A stretch of DNA of 60,180 nt from Ichthyobacteriaceae bacterium (GCA_016744755.1 JADGDT010000008.1:7254-67433); one strand, 5' to 3'; shown: positions 37,198 to 47,156, counted from the first letter of the stretch. Notes: generated by a model from the letters alone, not told the origin. A program made the numbers and translations.

Positions 37198-37288
37198 GAA
37201 ATAATAACTCCAAATTCAAACCAGACTCTCATAGATTTGCAACACTACGGAGATCTAAAGAAAAGGTTCTACGAGAATATATAAACAG

Positions 37289-37321
37289 AAAAAGCTCCCA
37301 AAATTTCTTAAGGGAGCTTTC
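37289..37321 (-). terminator. Terminator of the glutamine synthetase gene
   Basis: A 9-bp stem, AAAGCTCCC / GGGAGCTTT, has a loop of about 12 bases. On the minus strand it is followed by TTTTTCTG. It lies 18 bases after the stop at 37339. Confidence 0.85.
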
Positions 37322-37338
37322 CGTATTTGAATTACAAA

Positions 37339-39534
37339 TTACTTTGTAAACAACATTTCGCGGTATTTTGTTAATGGCCACATTTCGTCGTCAATTAAGA
37401 TCTCTAATTTGTCACAGTGGTAACGAATTGTCTCGAAATAAGGTTTAACATCAGAACAGTATTTTGTAGCTTTTTCTTCAATATCTTCAATAGGATTGAT
37501 TTGCTTACGCTCCTCAGTCATCTTGTTTATCTCAGTATTAATTACAGAAATACGTTCAGAAATTTCTTGAATCATTTCTAGTTGCTCGTGAGCAAGTGTC
37601 TTGAAATCTGCACCGTAAATATCTTTTAAGCCTTTTACATTTTCAATTAAAAGGTTTTGATACTTTACAGCAGTAGGAATCACGTGGTTACGTGCAAGAT
37701 CTCCAAGTACTCTACTTTCAATTTGAATACGCATTAAGTACTCTTCAAGTTGAATTTCGTGACGAGCTTCTAATTCTACCTTGCTCATTACATTATTTCT
37801 CTTGTACAATGCTATATTCTCTTCAGTTAAAGCAGCTATTAAAGCAGATGGAGTTGAAGTATTGTTGTTCAGCCCTCTTTTTTCTACAGCCTCTTTTACC
37901 CAATCATCAGAGTATCCATCACCTTCAAATAAGATATGACGAGATGTTTTTATGTAATCTCTTAATACATTAAATATTGCGTCATCTTTCTTAAGACCTC
38001 CTTCAATTAAAGCATCAACCTCAATTTTAAAGTCTTGTAATTGTTGTGCAACAATTGTGTTAAGAGCGGTCATTGGACCTGCAGAGTTTGAATCGGAACC
38101 TACAGCTCTAAACTCAAATTTATTTCCTGTAAATGCGAAAGGAGAAGTTCTGTTTCTATCAGTATTATCTAATAAAATCTCAGGAATTTTACCTACTACA
38201 TTTAATTTTAATTCTGTTTTTTCTTCTGGAGAAAGTTTACCATCAGTTACATTTTCTAACTCATCGAATACAGCTGTTAACTGTGATCCAATAAAAATAG
38301 ACATTACTGCTGGTGGTGCTTCGTTAGCTCCTAAACGGTGATCATTTCCTGCTGTTGCTATAGATGCACGTAACAAATCTGGGTAACGACCAACTGCCTT
38401 AATTGTATTAATAAAGTAAGTAAGGAACTGTAAGTTACTCTTTGGAGTTTTCCCTGGAGCTAGTAAGTTAATACCTGTGTTTGTAGATAAAGACCAGTTG
38501 TTGTGCTTACCAGAACCATTTATTCCTGCAAAAGGTTTCTCGTGGAATAATGCTCTAAAGTGGTGCTTACGAGCAATTTTCTCAATCAAATCCATAAATA
38601 ATGAATTGTGATCGTTTGCTAAGTTAACCTCTTCAAATACTGGAGCAAACTCAAACTGGTTTGGTGCAACCTCGTTATGACGAGTTTTTACAGGTATTCC
38701 TAGTTTAATACTCTCTAGCTCTACTTCTTTCATAAACTCAAGTGCACGACCTGGAATTGAACCGAAATAGTGATCATCTAATTGCTGACCTTTAGCTGGA
38801 GCGTGTCCAAGTAATGTTCTTCCTGTTTGTAATAAATCAGGACGAGACTTTACTAAAGCCGAATCAACTAAGAAATACTCTTGCTCTACACCTAGAGTAA
38901 TAGTAATTTTGTTTATGTTTTTATCGAAATATTTTGCAACATCTACAGCTGCATCTTGTAATACTTGAACAGATCTAATTAAAGGAACTTTATTATCTAA
39001 AGCTTCACCTGTATAAGCAACAAATATTGTAGGAATACAAAGTGTATCGCCAATTACGAAAGCTGGAGATGTAGGATCCCATGCAGAATATCCACGTGCT
39101 TCGAAAGTGTTACGGATACCTCCATTAGGGAAACTTGACGCATCTGGCTCTTGTTGAGTTAATAATCCGCCATTAAATTTCTCTAAAGCTCTACCTGAAC
39201 CTGGATCTGGCTCAAAAAACGAATCGTGCTTTTCTGCAGTAGTACCTGTTAATGGTTGAAACCAGTGAGTGTAATGTTTAACGCCTTTAGAAAGAGCCCA
39301 ATCTTTCATACCTGCTGCTACTTGATCGGCTATTCTTCTGTCGATTTTAGTACCACTATTGCTAGTAGCATCCATCACAGCTTTATAAGCCTCCTTAGTA
39401 AGGTATTGAAGCATTGCATGCTCGTTAAATACATTCTCACCAAAACTTTCAGATAATCTTTTTTCTGATAGCTCTACTTCAATTGGTTGACGATTGAAGG
39501 TTTCTTTTAATGCTTGAAATCTAAATGTTGACAT
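37339..39534 (-). CDS. glnN: Type III glutamine synthetase
   Basis: At 731 residues it has the length of GSIII rather than GSI or GSII. It shows HYTHWFQPLTGTTAEKHDSF near the N-terminus, the acidic metal site in TLGVEQEYFLVD, the glutamate site in KTRHNEVAPNQFEFAP, the GINGSGKHNNWS loop and a final RSPFAF-like segment. It makes glutamine from glutamate, NH4+ and ATP and is the usual form in Bacteroidota. It is a single gene with its own terminator. Upstream, CATATTTG (39568-39575, minus strand) is one base off the -7 consensus. Confidence 0.97.
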   Translation of the reverse strand: MSTFRFQALKETFNRQPIEVELSEKRLSESFGENVFNEHAMLQYLTKEAYKAVMDATSNSGTKIDRRIADQVAAGMKDWALSKGVKHYTHWFQPLTGTTAEKHDSFFEPDPGSGRALEKFNGGLLTQQEPDASSFPNGGIRNTFEARGYSAWDPTSPAFVIGDTLCIPTIFVAYTGEALDNKVPLIRSVQVLQDAAVDVAKYFDKNINKITITLGVEQEYFLVDSALVKSRPDLLQTGRTLLGHAPAKGQQLDDHYFGSIPGRALEFMKEVELESIKLGIPVKTRHNEVAPNQFEFAPVFEEVNLANDHNSLFMDLIEKIARKHHFRALFHEKPFAGINGSGKHNNWSLSTNTGINLLAPGKTPKSNLQFLTYFINTIKAVGRYPDLLRASIATAGNDHRLGANEAPPAVMSIFIGSQLTAVFDELENVTDGKLSPEEKTELKLNVVGKIPEILLDNTDRNRTSPFAFTGNKFEFRAVGSDSNSAGPMTALNTIVAQQLQDFKIEVDALIEGGLKKDDAIFNVLRDYIKTSRHILFEGDGYSDDWVKEAVEKRGLNNNTSTPSALIAALTEENIALYKRNNVMSKVELEARHEIQLEEYLMRIQIESRVLGDLARNHVIPTAVKYQNLLIENVKGLKDIYGADFKTLAHEQLEMIQEISERISVINTEINKMTEERKQINPIEDIEEKATKYCSDVKPYFETIRYHCDKLEILIDDEMWPLTKYREMLFTK

Positions 39535-39665
39535 ATTATTTGTTTGTAATTATTATCAAATACAGTGCAAATATGACTATTTTATTTAAAACTACAAACT
39601 ACCCCCATAATTATCTACGCATGAAAGTGTATTTTTTACATTTTCTCAGTAATACCCCCTATTTT

Positions 39666-40853
39666 TTAGTTTATATTGAAGTAATTACTGAATTCTAGTA
39701 AAAATTCAGAAACAGGCCTAACCATTTCTACGTCTTCTGTTTTAGCTAAAGTGATGAATATGAATAAAACATAAAACAAAAAGACTATAACTACTTTCCA
39801 GATTGAAAGTTTTTTACTAGATATAAATATTAAAAATACCGCAATAGTGATAAATAATAATAGAACTAATAATTCTGAAATATCTTTAAGGATATAGGTA
39901 TCTAAACTTATCTCTCCAAATATTAATCCGAATATTAAAACAGGAAAACCAACAGCAAAACCAATATCAAATACATTGCTACCAAATGCATTTGAGATAG
40001 AATCATCGTAATTTCCTTTTAGTGCATCTTTATATGACAAAAAAGTATCAGGTACACTTGTGGCTGCCGCTGCAATAATTACCGAAACTATAAATATTGG
40101 AATACCTAGGGCATCTCCCAACATTATACTAGCCTCTGCTAACCCATAACAACCTGCACTCATTATTAACATAGAGAAAATAAGTAATAACCATGCTCTA
40201 GTCTGAGTAATTGTTCCATGACCAACAAAAGCCTGTTCAAAATTAAATTTTCTAATTGAACGTAAAATCTCTACTTTACTTCTACTAGGTATCTTACTCC
40301 TGTCTATTTTTTCGCCTGTAACATTATCTCTCTTAGACTTAGACATCTTAATAAATAAATAAGCCAAGTAAAACAAATAGAATACCATCAACAAAGCTCC
40401 CTCTTTCCAAGTAAGACTATATATGTATCCATTGCCAACAGCTTCTCCAAAGAAATTTGAATTTATTACTACAAGTAATAATATATTAACCAAGATTAAG
40501 GCTACACCATCTCTGAATATAACTTTGCGAGATATAGTTATTTCACTTTTGTTGAATTTAAAATAAACAGCAAGCACTACAATAAAAGGAATTAGGGCAG
40601 CATTAAAAACAGCAGACCCTGCTGTTGTACCAAGTCCGGCGGCAAAACCTTCAGCATTTCTTAAAATAAAAAGGAAAAATATTGTTGTAAGTAATTCTGG
40701 CAAAGAACTACCTATTGCATTAATGGTTGCTCCTTTTACACCATCGCTTAAATTTCGCCCCAAATAATCCGAAGCACTTTCAAAACCTTCTCCTGATTTC
40801 CAAATCACGAGAGCCATTATTACTATAATTAATAAAGGTATAAGTATATCCAT
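39666..40853 (-). CDS. Sodium/calcium exchanger family membrane protein
   Basis: A 395-residue CaCA-family antiporter with about ten hydrophobic spans. The two alpha repeats are visible: INAIGSSLPELLTT (residues 44-57) and AAATSVPDTFLSYKDALKGN followed by NAFGSNVFDIGFAVG (about 262-300). The paired acidic residues E53 and the D of PDTF are the expected cation ligands. The Asp in place of Glu in the second repeat and a charged central loop (about 175-200) are notable. It probably exports Ca2+ or another cation using Na+ or H+. It stands alone. Confidence 0.9.
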   Translation of the reverse strand: MDILIPLLIIVIMALVIWKSGEGFESASDYLGRNLSDGVKGATINAIGSSLPELLTTIFFLFILRNAEGFAAGLGTTAGSAVFNAALIPFIVVLAVYFKFNKSEITISRKVIFRDGVALILVNILLLVVINSNFFGEAVGNGYIYSLTWKEGALLMVFYLFYLAYLFIKMSKSKRDNVTGEKIDRSKIPSRSKVEILRSIRKFNFEQAFVGHGTITQTRAWLLLIFSMLIMSAGCYGLAEASIMLGDALGIPIFIVSVIIAAAATSVPDTFLSYKDALKGNYDDSISNAFGSNVFDIGFAVGFPVLIFGLIFGEISLDTYILKDISELLVLLLFITIAVFLIFISSKKLSIWKVVIVFLFYVLFIFITLAKTEDVEMVRPVSEFLLEFSNYFNIN

Positions 40854-41003
40854 ATATAATTTATTGTTACGGGGTTTATGTTCCCAAGTACATGTTATTG
40901 AGTATAATTGGTTAACAGAAACAAGCTATAGCAGAAGTAAGCTTATAGTTGCTCTATTAAAATTAAAATCAAACTCCCAGCTTCTAACTTTTAACTTTTA
41001 ACT

Positions 41004-41516
41004 TTAATACTGAATCAGAGAATTTACTTCGTAACCTTCTAGTTTAGATTTCCCATTCAAGAAAGTCAAATCAATTAAAAAATCTAACTGAACAACTTCT
41101 CCTCCTGCTCTCTCTACTAATTTAACAACGGCTTCTGCCGTCCCTCCTGTTGCCAAAACATCATCGTGAATAAGAACTTTATCACCTGGACTAATTGCAT
41201 CAATGTGCATCTCCAAAACATCAGTACCATACTCTAAATCATATTCTTGTTTGTATGTTGTAAATGGGAGTTTCCCTGGTTTACGCACGGGTATAAAACC
41301 TGCTCCAATTTCGTAAGCAATTAATGGACCAAAGAAAAAACCTCTAGATTCCATTGCTACAACTTTGTTAATTTCTTTATCCTCAATTAATTCCAAGAAT
41401 CTTTTTAAAGACTCTTTTAGAGCCTCTTTACTATCCAATAATGGTGTAATATCTTTAAATCCTACTCCTGGTTTTGGAAAATCCTCAACATCTCTTATAT
41501 AATCTCTTAAATCCAT
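41004..41516 (-). CDS. apt: Adenine phosphoribosyltransferase
   Basis: A 170-residue type I phosphoribosyltransferase. It shows FPKPGVGFKDITPLL, the base-binding VAMESRGFFFGP, FIPVRKPGKLP and the PRPP loop VLIHDDVLATGGTA (usually DDLLATGGT). It converts adenine and PRPP to AMP. A TATTTTTG promoter box lies 21 bases before the ATG. It is divergent from the FadL-like gene, 299 bases away. It is functionally linked to the purine permease at 48359, but not in one operon with it. Confidence 0.95.
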   Translation of the reverse strand: MDLRDYIRDVEDFPKPGVGFKDITPLLDSKEALKESLKRFLELIEDKEINKVVAMESRGFFFGPLIAYEIGAGFIPVRKPGKLPFTTYKQEYDLEYGTDVLEMHIDAISPGDKVLIHDDVLATGGTAEAVVKLVERAGGEVVQLDFLIDLTFLNGKSKLEGYEVNSLIQY

Positions 41517-41537
41517 TTTTTTTTAAAATTTAAGAAG

Positions 41538-41545
41538 CAAAAATA
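41538..41545 (-). promoter_or_regulatory. -7 promoter box of apt
   Basis: TATTTTTG on the minus strand is a full TAnnTTTG match, 21 bases before the ATG. Confidence 0.45.
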
Positions 41546-41702
41546 CAATTAAAAAGAATAGGTATTAGTACATTGTTTCACTTCTTACACTATCGTTGAA
41601 TACCTAAAAAACTTTTTAAATTAAACCCAACACACTAAATTATTCAACATGTTTTCGCTAACCACTACATATTTAAATATTTATATATGTCTATAATTCT
41701 CT

Positions 41703-41732
41703 AAGTGACAAATTTCACTTTAACAAGTGACA
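41703..41732 (+). promoter_or_regulatory. Crp/Fnr-type operator upstream of the FadL-like gene
   Basis: AAGTGACAAATTTCACTT at 41703-41720 contains GTGA-N6-TCAC, the exact core spacing of Crp/Fnr-family sites. A third half site, AAGTGACA, follows at 41725-41732. The palindrome centre is about 64 bases before the start of transcription predicted from the TAGATTTG box, a normal place for an activator. The regulator itself is not in this window. Confidence 0.5.
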
Positions 41733-41762
41733 TATGTTTTAATTTCTGTAAATAATGCAACA

Positions 41763-41770
41763 TAGATTTG
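41763..41770 (+). promoter_or_regulatory. -7 promoter box of the FadL-like gene
   Basis: TAGATTTG matches TAnnTTTG, 45 bases before the ATG and downstream of the Crp/Fnr-like site. Confidence 0.5.
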
Positions 41771-41815
41771 TCTCATAATAACTAATCAAAATAATTAACT
41801 AATAAAATACATTTC

Positions 41816-43195
41816 ATGAAAAACAAGTACTTAACAATTGTATTAGCATTATTCAGTACTGTTGCATTTGCACAGTCAGGACATTTAATGCAAGGTATTG
41901 GAGCAGTAAACATGTCTATGGGCGGAGCTGCAACAGGTAAAACAATGGATATTAGCGGAGCTCTTCAATGGAATCCTGCATCAATATCAGAATACAGTGG
42001 AACAAAAATTGGACTTGATGTAGGTATGATGTTTTCTTCTCCTACTCTATCTTCTAAATTACCTGCTAATATGATGTTTCCAGGTTCTCCAGAAGTGAGT
42101 GGGTCAATTGATTCAGAAAAAGGAGTATCTCCATTACCTTCACTTGCCGTAGTTTGGGGTAAAGAAGATAGCAAAAATACATTTGGTGTTTCTATATTCG
42201 GAGTATCAGGATTTGGTGTTGATTTCCCTCAGGAAACAAACTTACCTATGGATGCTATTGGAAACCCTAATCCAAACTGGGACCCTAACAACTCTAGTCC
42301 TATTAGTTATCCACAAAGTATGAATGGATTCGGTCACATAGAATCTAACTACATGTTATTACAAGTAGGATTTACATGGGCTTACCAAATTACAGAAAAC
42401 TTCTCTATTGGTGTTGAGCCAACAATAAACTATCAGTCTCTAGAGATATCTCCTAATCCTTTATTACAACCAGGTGCTGGAGGATATTTAAAATCTGAAT
42501 CTACTTCTTCAATTGGTTACGGTGCTCAAATAGGAGCTTATTACGATTCTAAATCAGGATTTACTGCTGGAGCTTCATTCAAAACTAAACAATACATGGC
42601 TGACTTTGAATTTGAAGGAGATGCTAGTAACGGAAATACTGGAAAAGATTTTACTATGAACTTTCCTGCAATTGCTTCTTTTGGAGTAGGTTATTCTACA
42701 GAAATGTTTGACATAGCTATTGATTACAGAAGAGTATTTTATTCTTCAACTGAAGGATTTGAAGAGACTGGATGGACTATGGTAGATAATGGTGCAGGAG
42801 GAATGATGCCAAATGGTACTGTAAAAGGTTTTGGTTGGGAAGATATGAATGTTATTTCTGCAGGAGTACAATTAAATCTTGTTGAGAAAATGCCAATAAG
42901 ATTAGGTTATACTTATAGCAGTAATCCTATTGACGAAGAGTTGATGATGTACTCTGTATCTGCTCCAGCAATTATTAAAAATGCTTTCCAATTTGGATTA
43001 GGTTACGAAATAAATGAGAACTTTACCGTTAATGGATTATTTCATTATGGTACAAGTGGAGAGAAAACAACTGGTCAGATGTTAGATCCTAGGATGATTT
43101 CACCTGATAATCCTTATGGTAAAATACCAGGATCAGAAGTATCAGTAGAAATGACAACTATGCTTATTACTTTAGGCGTTAGTTATTCTCTATAA
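41816..43195 (+). CDS. OmpP1/FadL/TodX-family outer membrane transporter
   Basis: A 459-residue beta-barrel with signal peptide MKNKYLTIVLALFSTVAFAQ. The N-terminal hatch motif is GAVNMSMGGAATGKTMDISG then ALQWNPAS, as in FadL (N-P-A). The rest is amphipathic strands ending in an aromatic-poor LGVSYSL. FadL-type porins carry long-chain fatty acids or other hydrophobic molecules across the outer membrane. The acyl-CoA synthetase at 25432 is a possible pathway partner, unlinked. A promoter box and Crp/Fnr-like site lie upstream, and a strong terminator follows, so it is a single-gene unit. Confidence 0.93.
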   Translation: MKNKYLTIVLALFSTVAFAQSGHLMQGIGAVNMSMGGAATGKTMDISGALQWNPASISEYSGTKIGLDVGMMFSSPTLSSKLPANMMFPGSPEVSGSIDSEKGVSPLPSLAVVWGKEDSKNTFGVSIFGVSGFGVDFPQETNLPMDAIGNPNPNWDPNNSSPISYPQSMNGFGHIESNYMLLQVGFTWAYQITENFSIGVEPTINYQSLEISPNPLLQPGAGGYLKSESTSSIGYGAQIGAYYDSKSGFTAGASFKTKQYMADFEFEGDASNGNTGKDFTMNFPAIASFGVGYSTEMFDIAIDYRRVFYSSTEGFEETGWTMVDNGAGGMMPNGTVKGFGWEDMNVISAGVQLNLVEKMPIRLGYTYSSNPIDEELMMYSVSAPAIIKNAFQFGLGYEINENFTVNGLFHYGTSGEKTTGQMLDPRMISPDNPYGKIPGSEVSVEMTTMLITLGVSYSL

Positions 43196-43221
43196 ATAAA
43201 ACAATTGATATTATTTTAATT

Positions 43222-43252
43222 AACACCTCATCTTGTATGGGGTGTTTTTTTT
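43222..43252 (+). terminator. Terminator after the FadL-like gene
   Basis: The stem AACACCTCAT / ATGGGGTGTT has one mismatch or G-T pair, a 5-base loop, and is followed by TTTTTT. It lies 26 bases after the stop. Confidence 0.85.
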
Positions 43253-43319
43253 ATGAATTAAAATACTTTACCCAATATCAAAAAAACATCTAGATTGCTA
43301 ATAATAAACACTTTTGAGC

Positions 43320-43349
43320 TTTGATTTTTGATTACTTAATTTACTTTTG
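43320..43349 (+). promoter_or_regulatory. Complete Bacteroidota promoter (TTTG-N18-TACTTTTG) of the TonB receptor operon
   Basis: The -33 TTTG at 43320-43323 and the -7 TACTTTTG at 43342-43349 are separated by 18 bases, close to the ideal. The ATG at 43377 is 27 bases downstream. This also argues against the upstream TTG start at 43347, which lies inside the -7 box. Confidence 0.7.
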
Positions 43350-43376
43350 TCATATCTTAAAATATATAACTTAATA

Positions 43377-46052
43377 ATGACAACAACCTCTATCAATAGA
43401 AATAATTATTCTCTACTTTTTAAGTTTATATTTTTTATTACAGTATTTTGGATTAACACTGCTCAAGCACAGAAAGCAACAAAGATATTTATTGAAAAAA
43501 ATAATACACACTCAACATTATCAACACTTATTAATGAAATTGAAAAATCAAATAATATTGATATAATATTTGAAGACAAAAATCTACTAACAAAACAACT
43601 GCCCCCAATTAATAACACTATAGAACTGAGTGCTTATTTGAGAGCTTTATTACCACAAAAATTCATAGTTGTTCCTTCTAAAAAAATAATTCTAGTACTA
43701 GACAATTATACTGACATCAATAATTTATTTGTAGGATTAGTACAAATAGGAACTAATAGTTTTAAAGCCCAAGTTTTTGATGAGCTTACAGGTAAAACAA
43801 TTAATGGAGCAAATGTGTTTTTCAGGAAAGACAAGTCGGGTTTTATTACTGATTCTAATGGCATGTTTTACAAGCAATCTTCAAAAAATCTAATTATTGC
43901 AGATATTAGTTTTATAGGGTATAAGAAAAAGACTATCATATTAGCCAAATCAAATTTAGCAAAAAACAAAACTGTACTTATACCTTTAGATACTGCTTTT
44001 GGAATGTTAAATGACGTAACAGTATCAGCAAAAAGACAAAATGAGAATATCAAGATACAGAAAATTGGTGTTCAAAAAATTTCAATCAGTAGCATAAAAG
44101 AAGTGCCTACTTTTTTAGGAGAAATAGATCCTATAAAAGCAATTACTACAATGCCCGGTGTAAATAGTAGTGGCGACATGGGTTCAGGGTTTAGTGTGAG
44201 AGGTGGAAATAGCAGTCAGAATTTAGTTCTACAAGATGGAGGAATAATTTTCAACACAAGTCACTTATTTGGGTTTTTCTCTGCATTTAATCCCGATTTT
44301 ATAGAAGAAATAGAATTACTAAAAGGGGGCGGTACTGCCGAATACGGAGGAAGAGTTTCTTCTGTACTTAATATAAAGACCAAGAACGGAAACATGAATA
44401 ATTTCAAAGCTTTGGTAGGTACCGGATTAGTTTCTAGTCGTATTGCTTTGGAAGGTCCTATTGTAAAAGATAAATCATCTTTCTTAATTGGAGGAAGAAT
44501 CTCGTACGCAGATTGGTTTATAAAAATGTTTGATGATATAAGACTTAAAAAAAGTTCAGCAAAATATCATGATATAACAGCCAAATTTACTCAAATAATA
44601 AATAAAAAAAGTATAATTACATTATCTGCGTATTATAGTGCCGACAGCTTTAATTTAGCACTTGATTCTACATTTCATTGGTCTACAAAAAATATTTCTT
44701 TAAATTGGATTCAGAAACATAACAAAAGAGCTAAATCTACCATAACACTTGCAAATAGTAATTATTCGAGTGGTGTAGATTATTCTGATGAAATATATGG
44801 CTTCAATTATTCTAATGGTATTAACGTTGTATCTTTTAATTACAAGTTTAATTACAAACTGACACCTAAAATTAATCTACTAGCAGGAACAACAAACAAC
44901 TTTAACATTATAAACCCAGGAGAATCTTATCCCAATACTGATCTAAGTTCGTCAGAAGCAAAAATACTTAATAAACAGAAAAGTATTGAATCGGCTATTT
45001 TTATAGGAAATGATATTAGTATTAATGATAAGTTATCTCTTAATATTGGTCTGAGATATGATAATTTCTTAAGATTGGGAGAAGATTACATATATAGTTT
45101 AGACTACAATAATTTAGAAGGTAGAACAGCAAGTATAACAGATACCACCTACTATGGTAAATCAGATATTATTTCGCAATATGGAGGATTTCAGCCTAGA
45201 ATATCAATGAGATATATGCTAACTGAAAATGCATCAATAAAAATGGGATACAGCAAGATAAAACAATACATACATCAAATTTCATCTACAACTATCCCTT
45301 CACCTGTTGATTTTTGGATTTCAAGTGGGCCTAATTTAAAACCACAGATTGGAGATCAATTATCTTTGGGATATTTTCATAATTTTAATGATAGCTTTTT
45401 AGAAACTTCTATTGAAGCTTTCTACAAAAAAACAGATAATAGTATAGATTACATTACTGGAGTTGATTTACATTTAAACGACAATATTGATGCCGCACTT
45501 ACACAGGGGAGTGCTTACTCTTATGGACTTGAATTTTTATTAAAAAGAACTGAAGGTAAATTAAATGGTTGGTTGGCGTATACTTTTTCTAGAAGTTACC
45601 AAGTGATGGAAGGAGAATCACCCGAATTAGCAATTAATGATGGAGAGAAGTACCCTTCCATTTTCGATCAACCACATCAACTAACCTTAGTTTTGAATTA
45701 CAGATTGAGTAACTTAGTTGTTTTATCATCCAATTTCACATACAATACTGGAAGGCCTATTACTGTTCCTATATCGAAGTATTCGTATGGAAATATTCTA
45801 TCAGTTAATAATTATTCTCAGAGAAATGCATACCGTATGCCCGATTATCATCGTTTAGATTTATCAGCAACATTCTATACTCAGAAAAAACCAAATAGTA
45901 AGTTCAATAGCGAATTTATTTTCTCTATATACAACGTTTATGCTCGTAAAAATGCATATGCTATTTATTTTGATAAAAATGGCTTTGCATATAAAACCTA
46001 TATTTTAGGATCTATCTTCCCTTCTATTTCATATATATTAAAATTTAAGTAA
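43377..46052 (+). CDS. TonB-dependent outer membrane receptor with STN-like and carboxypeptidase-like domains
   Basis: The start is set at ATG 43377, giving 891 residues and a signal peptide ending INTAQAQ. The mature N-terminus has a secretin/TonB short-N-terminal-like region (about 40-115, ISDSNNIDIIFED-like). A carboxypeptidase-regulatory-like domain follows (about 125-215, VFDELTGKTINGANVFFRKD), then a plug (ITTMPGVNSSGDMGSGFSVR, LFGFFSAFNPDFIEEIELLK, GRVSSVLNIKTKNG) and a beta-barrel of about 600 residues. It imports a bulky substrate with TonB energy. The STN domain can signal to an anti-sigma factor, but none is nearby. It shares one base with the DUF4249 gene (TAATG). Confidence 0.93.
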   Translation: MTTTSINRNNYSLLFKFIFFITVFWINTAQAQKATKIFIEKNNTHSTLSTLINEIEKSNNIDIIFEDKNLLTKQLPPINNTIELSAYLRALLPQKFIVVPSKKIILVLDNYTDINNLFVGLVQIGTNSFKAQVFDELTGKTINGANVFFRKDKSGFITDSNGMFYKQSSKNLIIADISFIGYKKKTIILAKSNLAKNKTVLIPLDTAFGMLNDVTVSAKRQNENIKIQKIGVQKISISSIKEVPTFLGEIDPIKAITTMPGVNSSGDMGSGFSVRGGNSSQNLVLQDGGIIFNTSHLFGFFSAFNPDFIEEIELLKGGGTAEYGGRVSSVLNIKTKNGNMNNFKALVGTGLVSSRIALEGPIVKDKSSFLIGGRISYADWFIKMFDDIRLKKSSAKYHDITAKFTQIINKKSIITLSAYYSADSFNLALDSTFHWSTKNISLNWIQKHNKRAKSTITLANSNYSSGVDYSDEIYGFNYSNGINVVSFNYKFNYKLTPKINLLAGTTNNFNIINPGESYPNTDLSSSEAKILNKQKSIESAIFIGNDISINDKLSLNIGLRYDNFLRLGEDYIYSLDYNNLEGRTASITDTTYYGKSDIISQYGGFQPRISMRYMLTENASIKMGYSKIKQYIHQISSTTIPSPVDFWISSGPNLKPQIGDQLSLGYFHNFNDSFLETSIEAFYKKTDNSIDYITGVDLHLNDNIDAALTQGSAYSYGLEFLLKRTEGKLNGWLAYTFSRSYQVMEGESPELAINDGEKYPSIFDQPHQLTLVLNYRLSNLVVLSSNFTYNTGRPITVPISKYSYGNILSVNNYSQRNAYRMPDYHRLDLSATFYTQKKPNSKFNSEFIFSIYNVYARKNAYAIYFDKNGFAYKTYILGSIFPSISYILKFK

Positions 46053-47155
46053 TGAACATATTTCGTTTTTTCATATTGCTATCAACTCTTAGTCTATATT
46101 CTTGTGTAGAAAAATACGATATAAACATAACTAACAAAGTAGACGGTGTTGTAATTGAAGCTTCTATTTCAAATTTATCATACAACGAAACCTTAAAATA
46201 TCCGTCTAACGGAAGATTATTTCAAGTAAAACTAAAATCCCTAAGTAATGTTACAAACATAAAAGACAAAATAATTTCCAATGCAATAGTAACCCTAATA
46301 GACGACAGAGGGGACAGAATACTTTATACCGAATCGCCTCCTGGAACATATTCCATAAAAAAACCTGAATTTGCAGCCATCTATGGCATTCAATACAAGC
46401 TAAATGTTAAAATTCCCTCAGGAGAAGAATTTGAATCTAGTTGGGAGACTTTACCTCAAATGGAAACAGAACTAGGTGAGTTAAGTATTGAAGAAACAAG
46501 CATCTATAAATATGTATCGGCGGCTAATAACGAAAAAAAAATAGGAAATTTTGAAGGTATCAATCTAAATGTAGAACTGGATAAAAACAATTCGGAAGAC
46601 TACAAGTATTACAGATGGACATATGATCTTTTGTGGATATTCATAGCACCTAGGCCTAATAATAGCAGTCCTGTGAAAAAATGTTGGATGACAGATAAAC
46701 ACTATTTAAATTATCAAACATTAGAAAAGAACAAAACCAATACTAACAAAAAACTATTTTTCATAGAAACTACTGGAAATTATAGAATATATACTTATTT
46801 CTCTGTGCTTATTAGCCAACAAGTTTTATCTGAAGGTTTCTATAATTTCAACAAAGAGCTTAACGAGCAAGGTAATAGAACTGGAATTTTTGCTCAACCT
46901 CCCTTTAACCTACAAACAAATTACAAATGTATTAATGGCGATAAATCTGTATCTGGATATTTTGGAGTATACACAGAAGATATGATACGATGGATTTTCA
47001 ATAAAGATGATTTATCTTACTACATAAATAATGATATTTTGGAAAAATGTGGACCTGTACAAAGCCCAGCTCCAGGACCTACTAGCTGCGAAAGCTGTAT
47101 GGAGCAACTTGGAGGGCCATCTACTTCACCTCCTCTATGGTGGACTCCTCTATAG
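46052..47155 (+). CDS. DUF4249 lipoprotein, partner of the TonB receptor
   Basis: A 367-residue protein with a lipoprotein signal ending LYSC (C18). The body is beta-rich, with VDGVVIEASISN, NAIVTLIDDRGDRILYTESP and YKLNVKIPSGEEFES, the usual DUF4249 pattern. DUF4249 genes regularly follow TonB receptors of this kind in Bacteroidota, and the protein is probably a surface or periplasmic partner in uptake. The start overlaps the receptor stop by one base. The C-terminus is unusual: proline- and cysteine-rich, with CGPVQSPAPGPTSCESCMEQ then a Trp-Trp end. Confidence 0.9.
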   Translation: MNIFRFFILLSTLSLYSCVEKYDINITNKVDGVVIEASISNLSYNETLKYPSNGRLFQVKLKSLSNVTNIKDKIISNAIVTLIDDRGDRILYTESPPGTYSIKKPEFAAIYGIQYKLNVKIPSGEEFESSWETLPQMETELGELSIEETSIYKYVSAANNEKKIGNFEGINLNVELDKNNSEDYKYYRWTYDLLWIFIAPRPNNSSPVKKCWMTDKHYLNYQTLEKNKTNTNKKLFFIETTGNYRIYTYFSVLISQQVLSEGFYNFNKELNEQGNRTGIFAQPPFNLQTNYKCINGDKSVSGYFGVYTEDMIRWIFNKDDLSYYINNDILEKCGPVQSPAPGPTSCESCMEQLGGPSTSPPLWWTPL

Positions 47156-47156
47156 G

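Noticed and set aside
43347-43376. Upstream TTG start for the TonB receptor
   Set aside because: It lies inside the -7 promoter box and would put ten extra residues before a good signal peptide.
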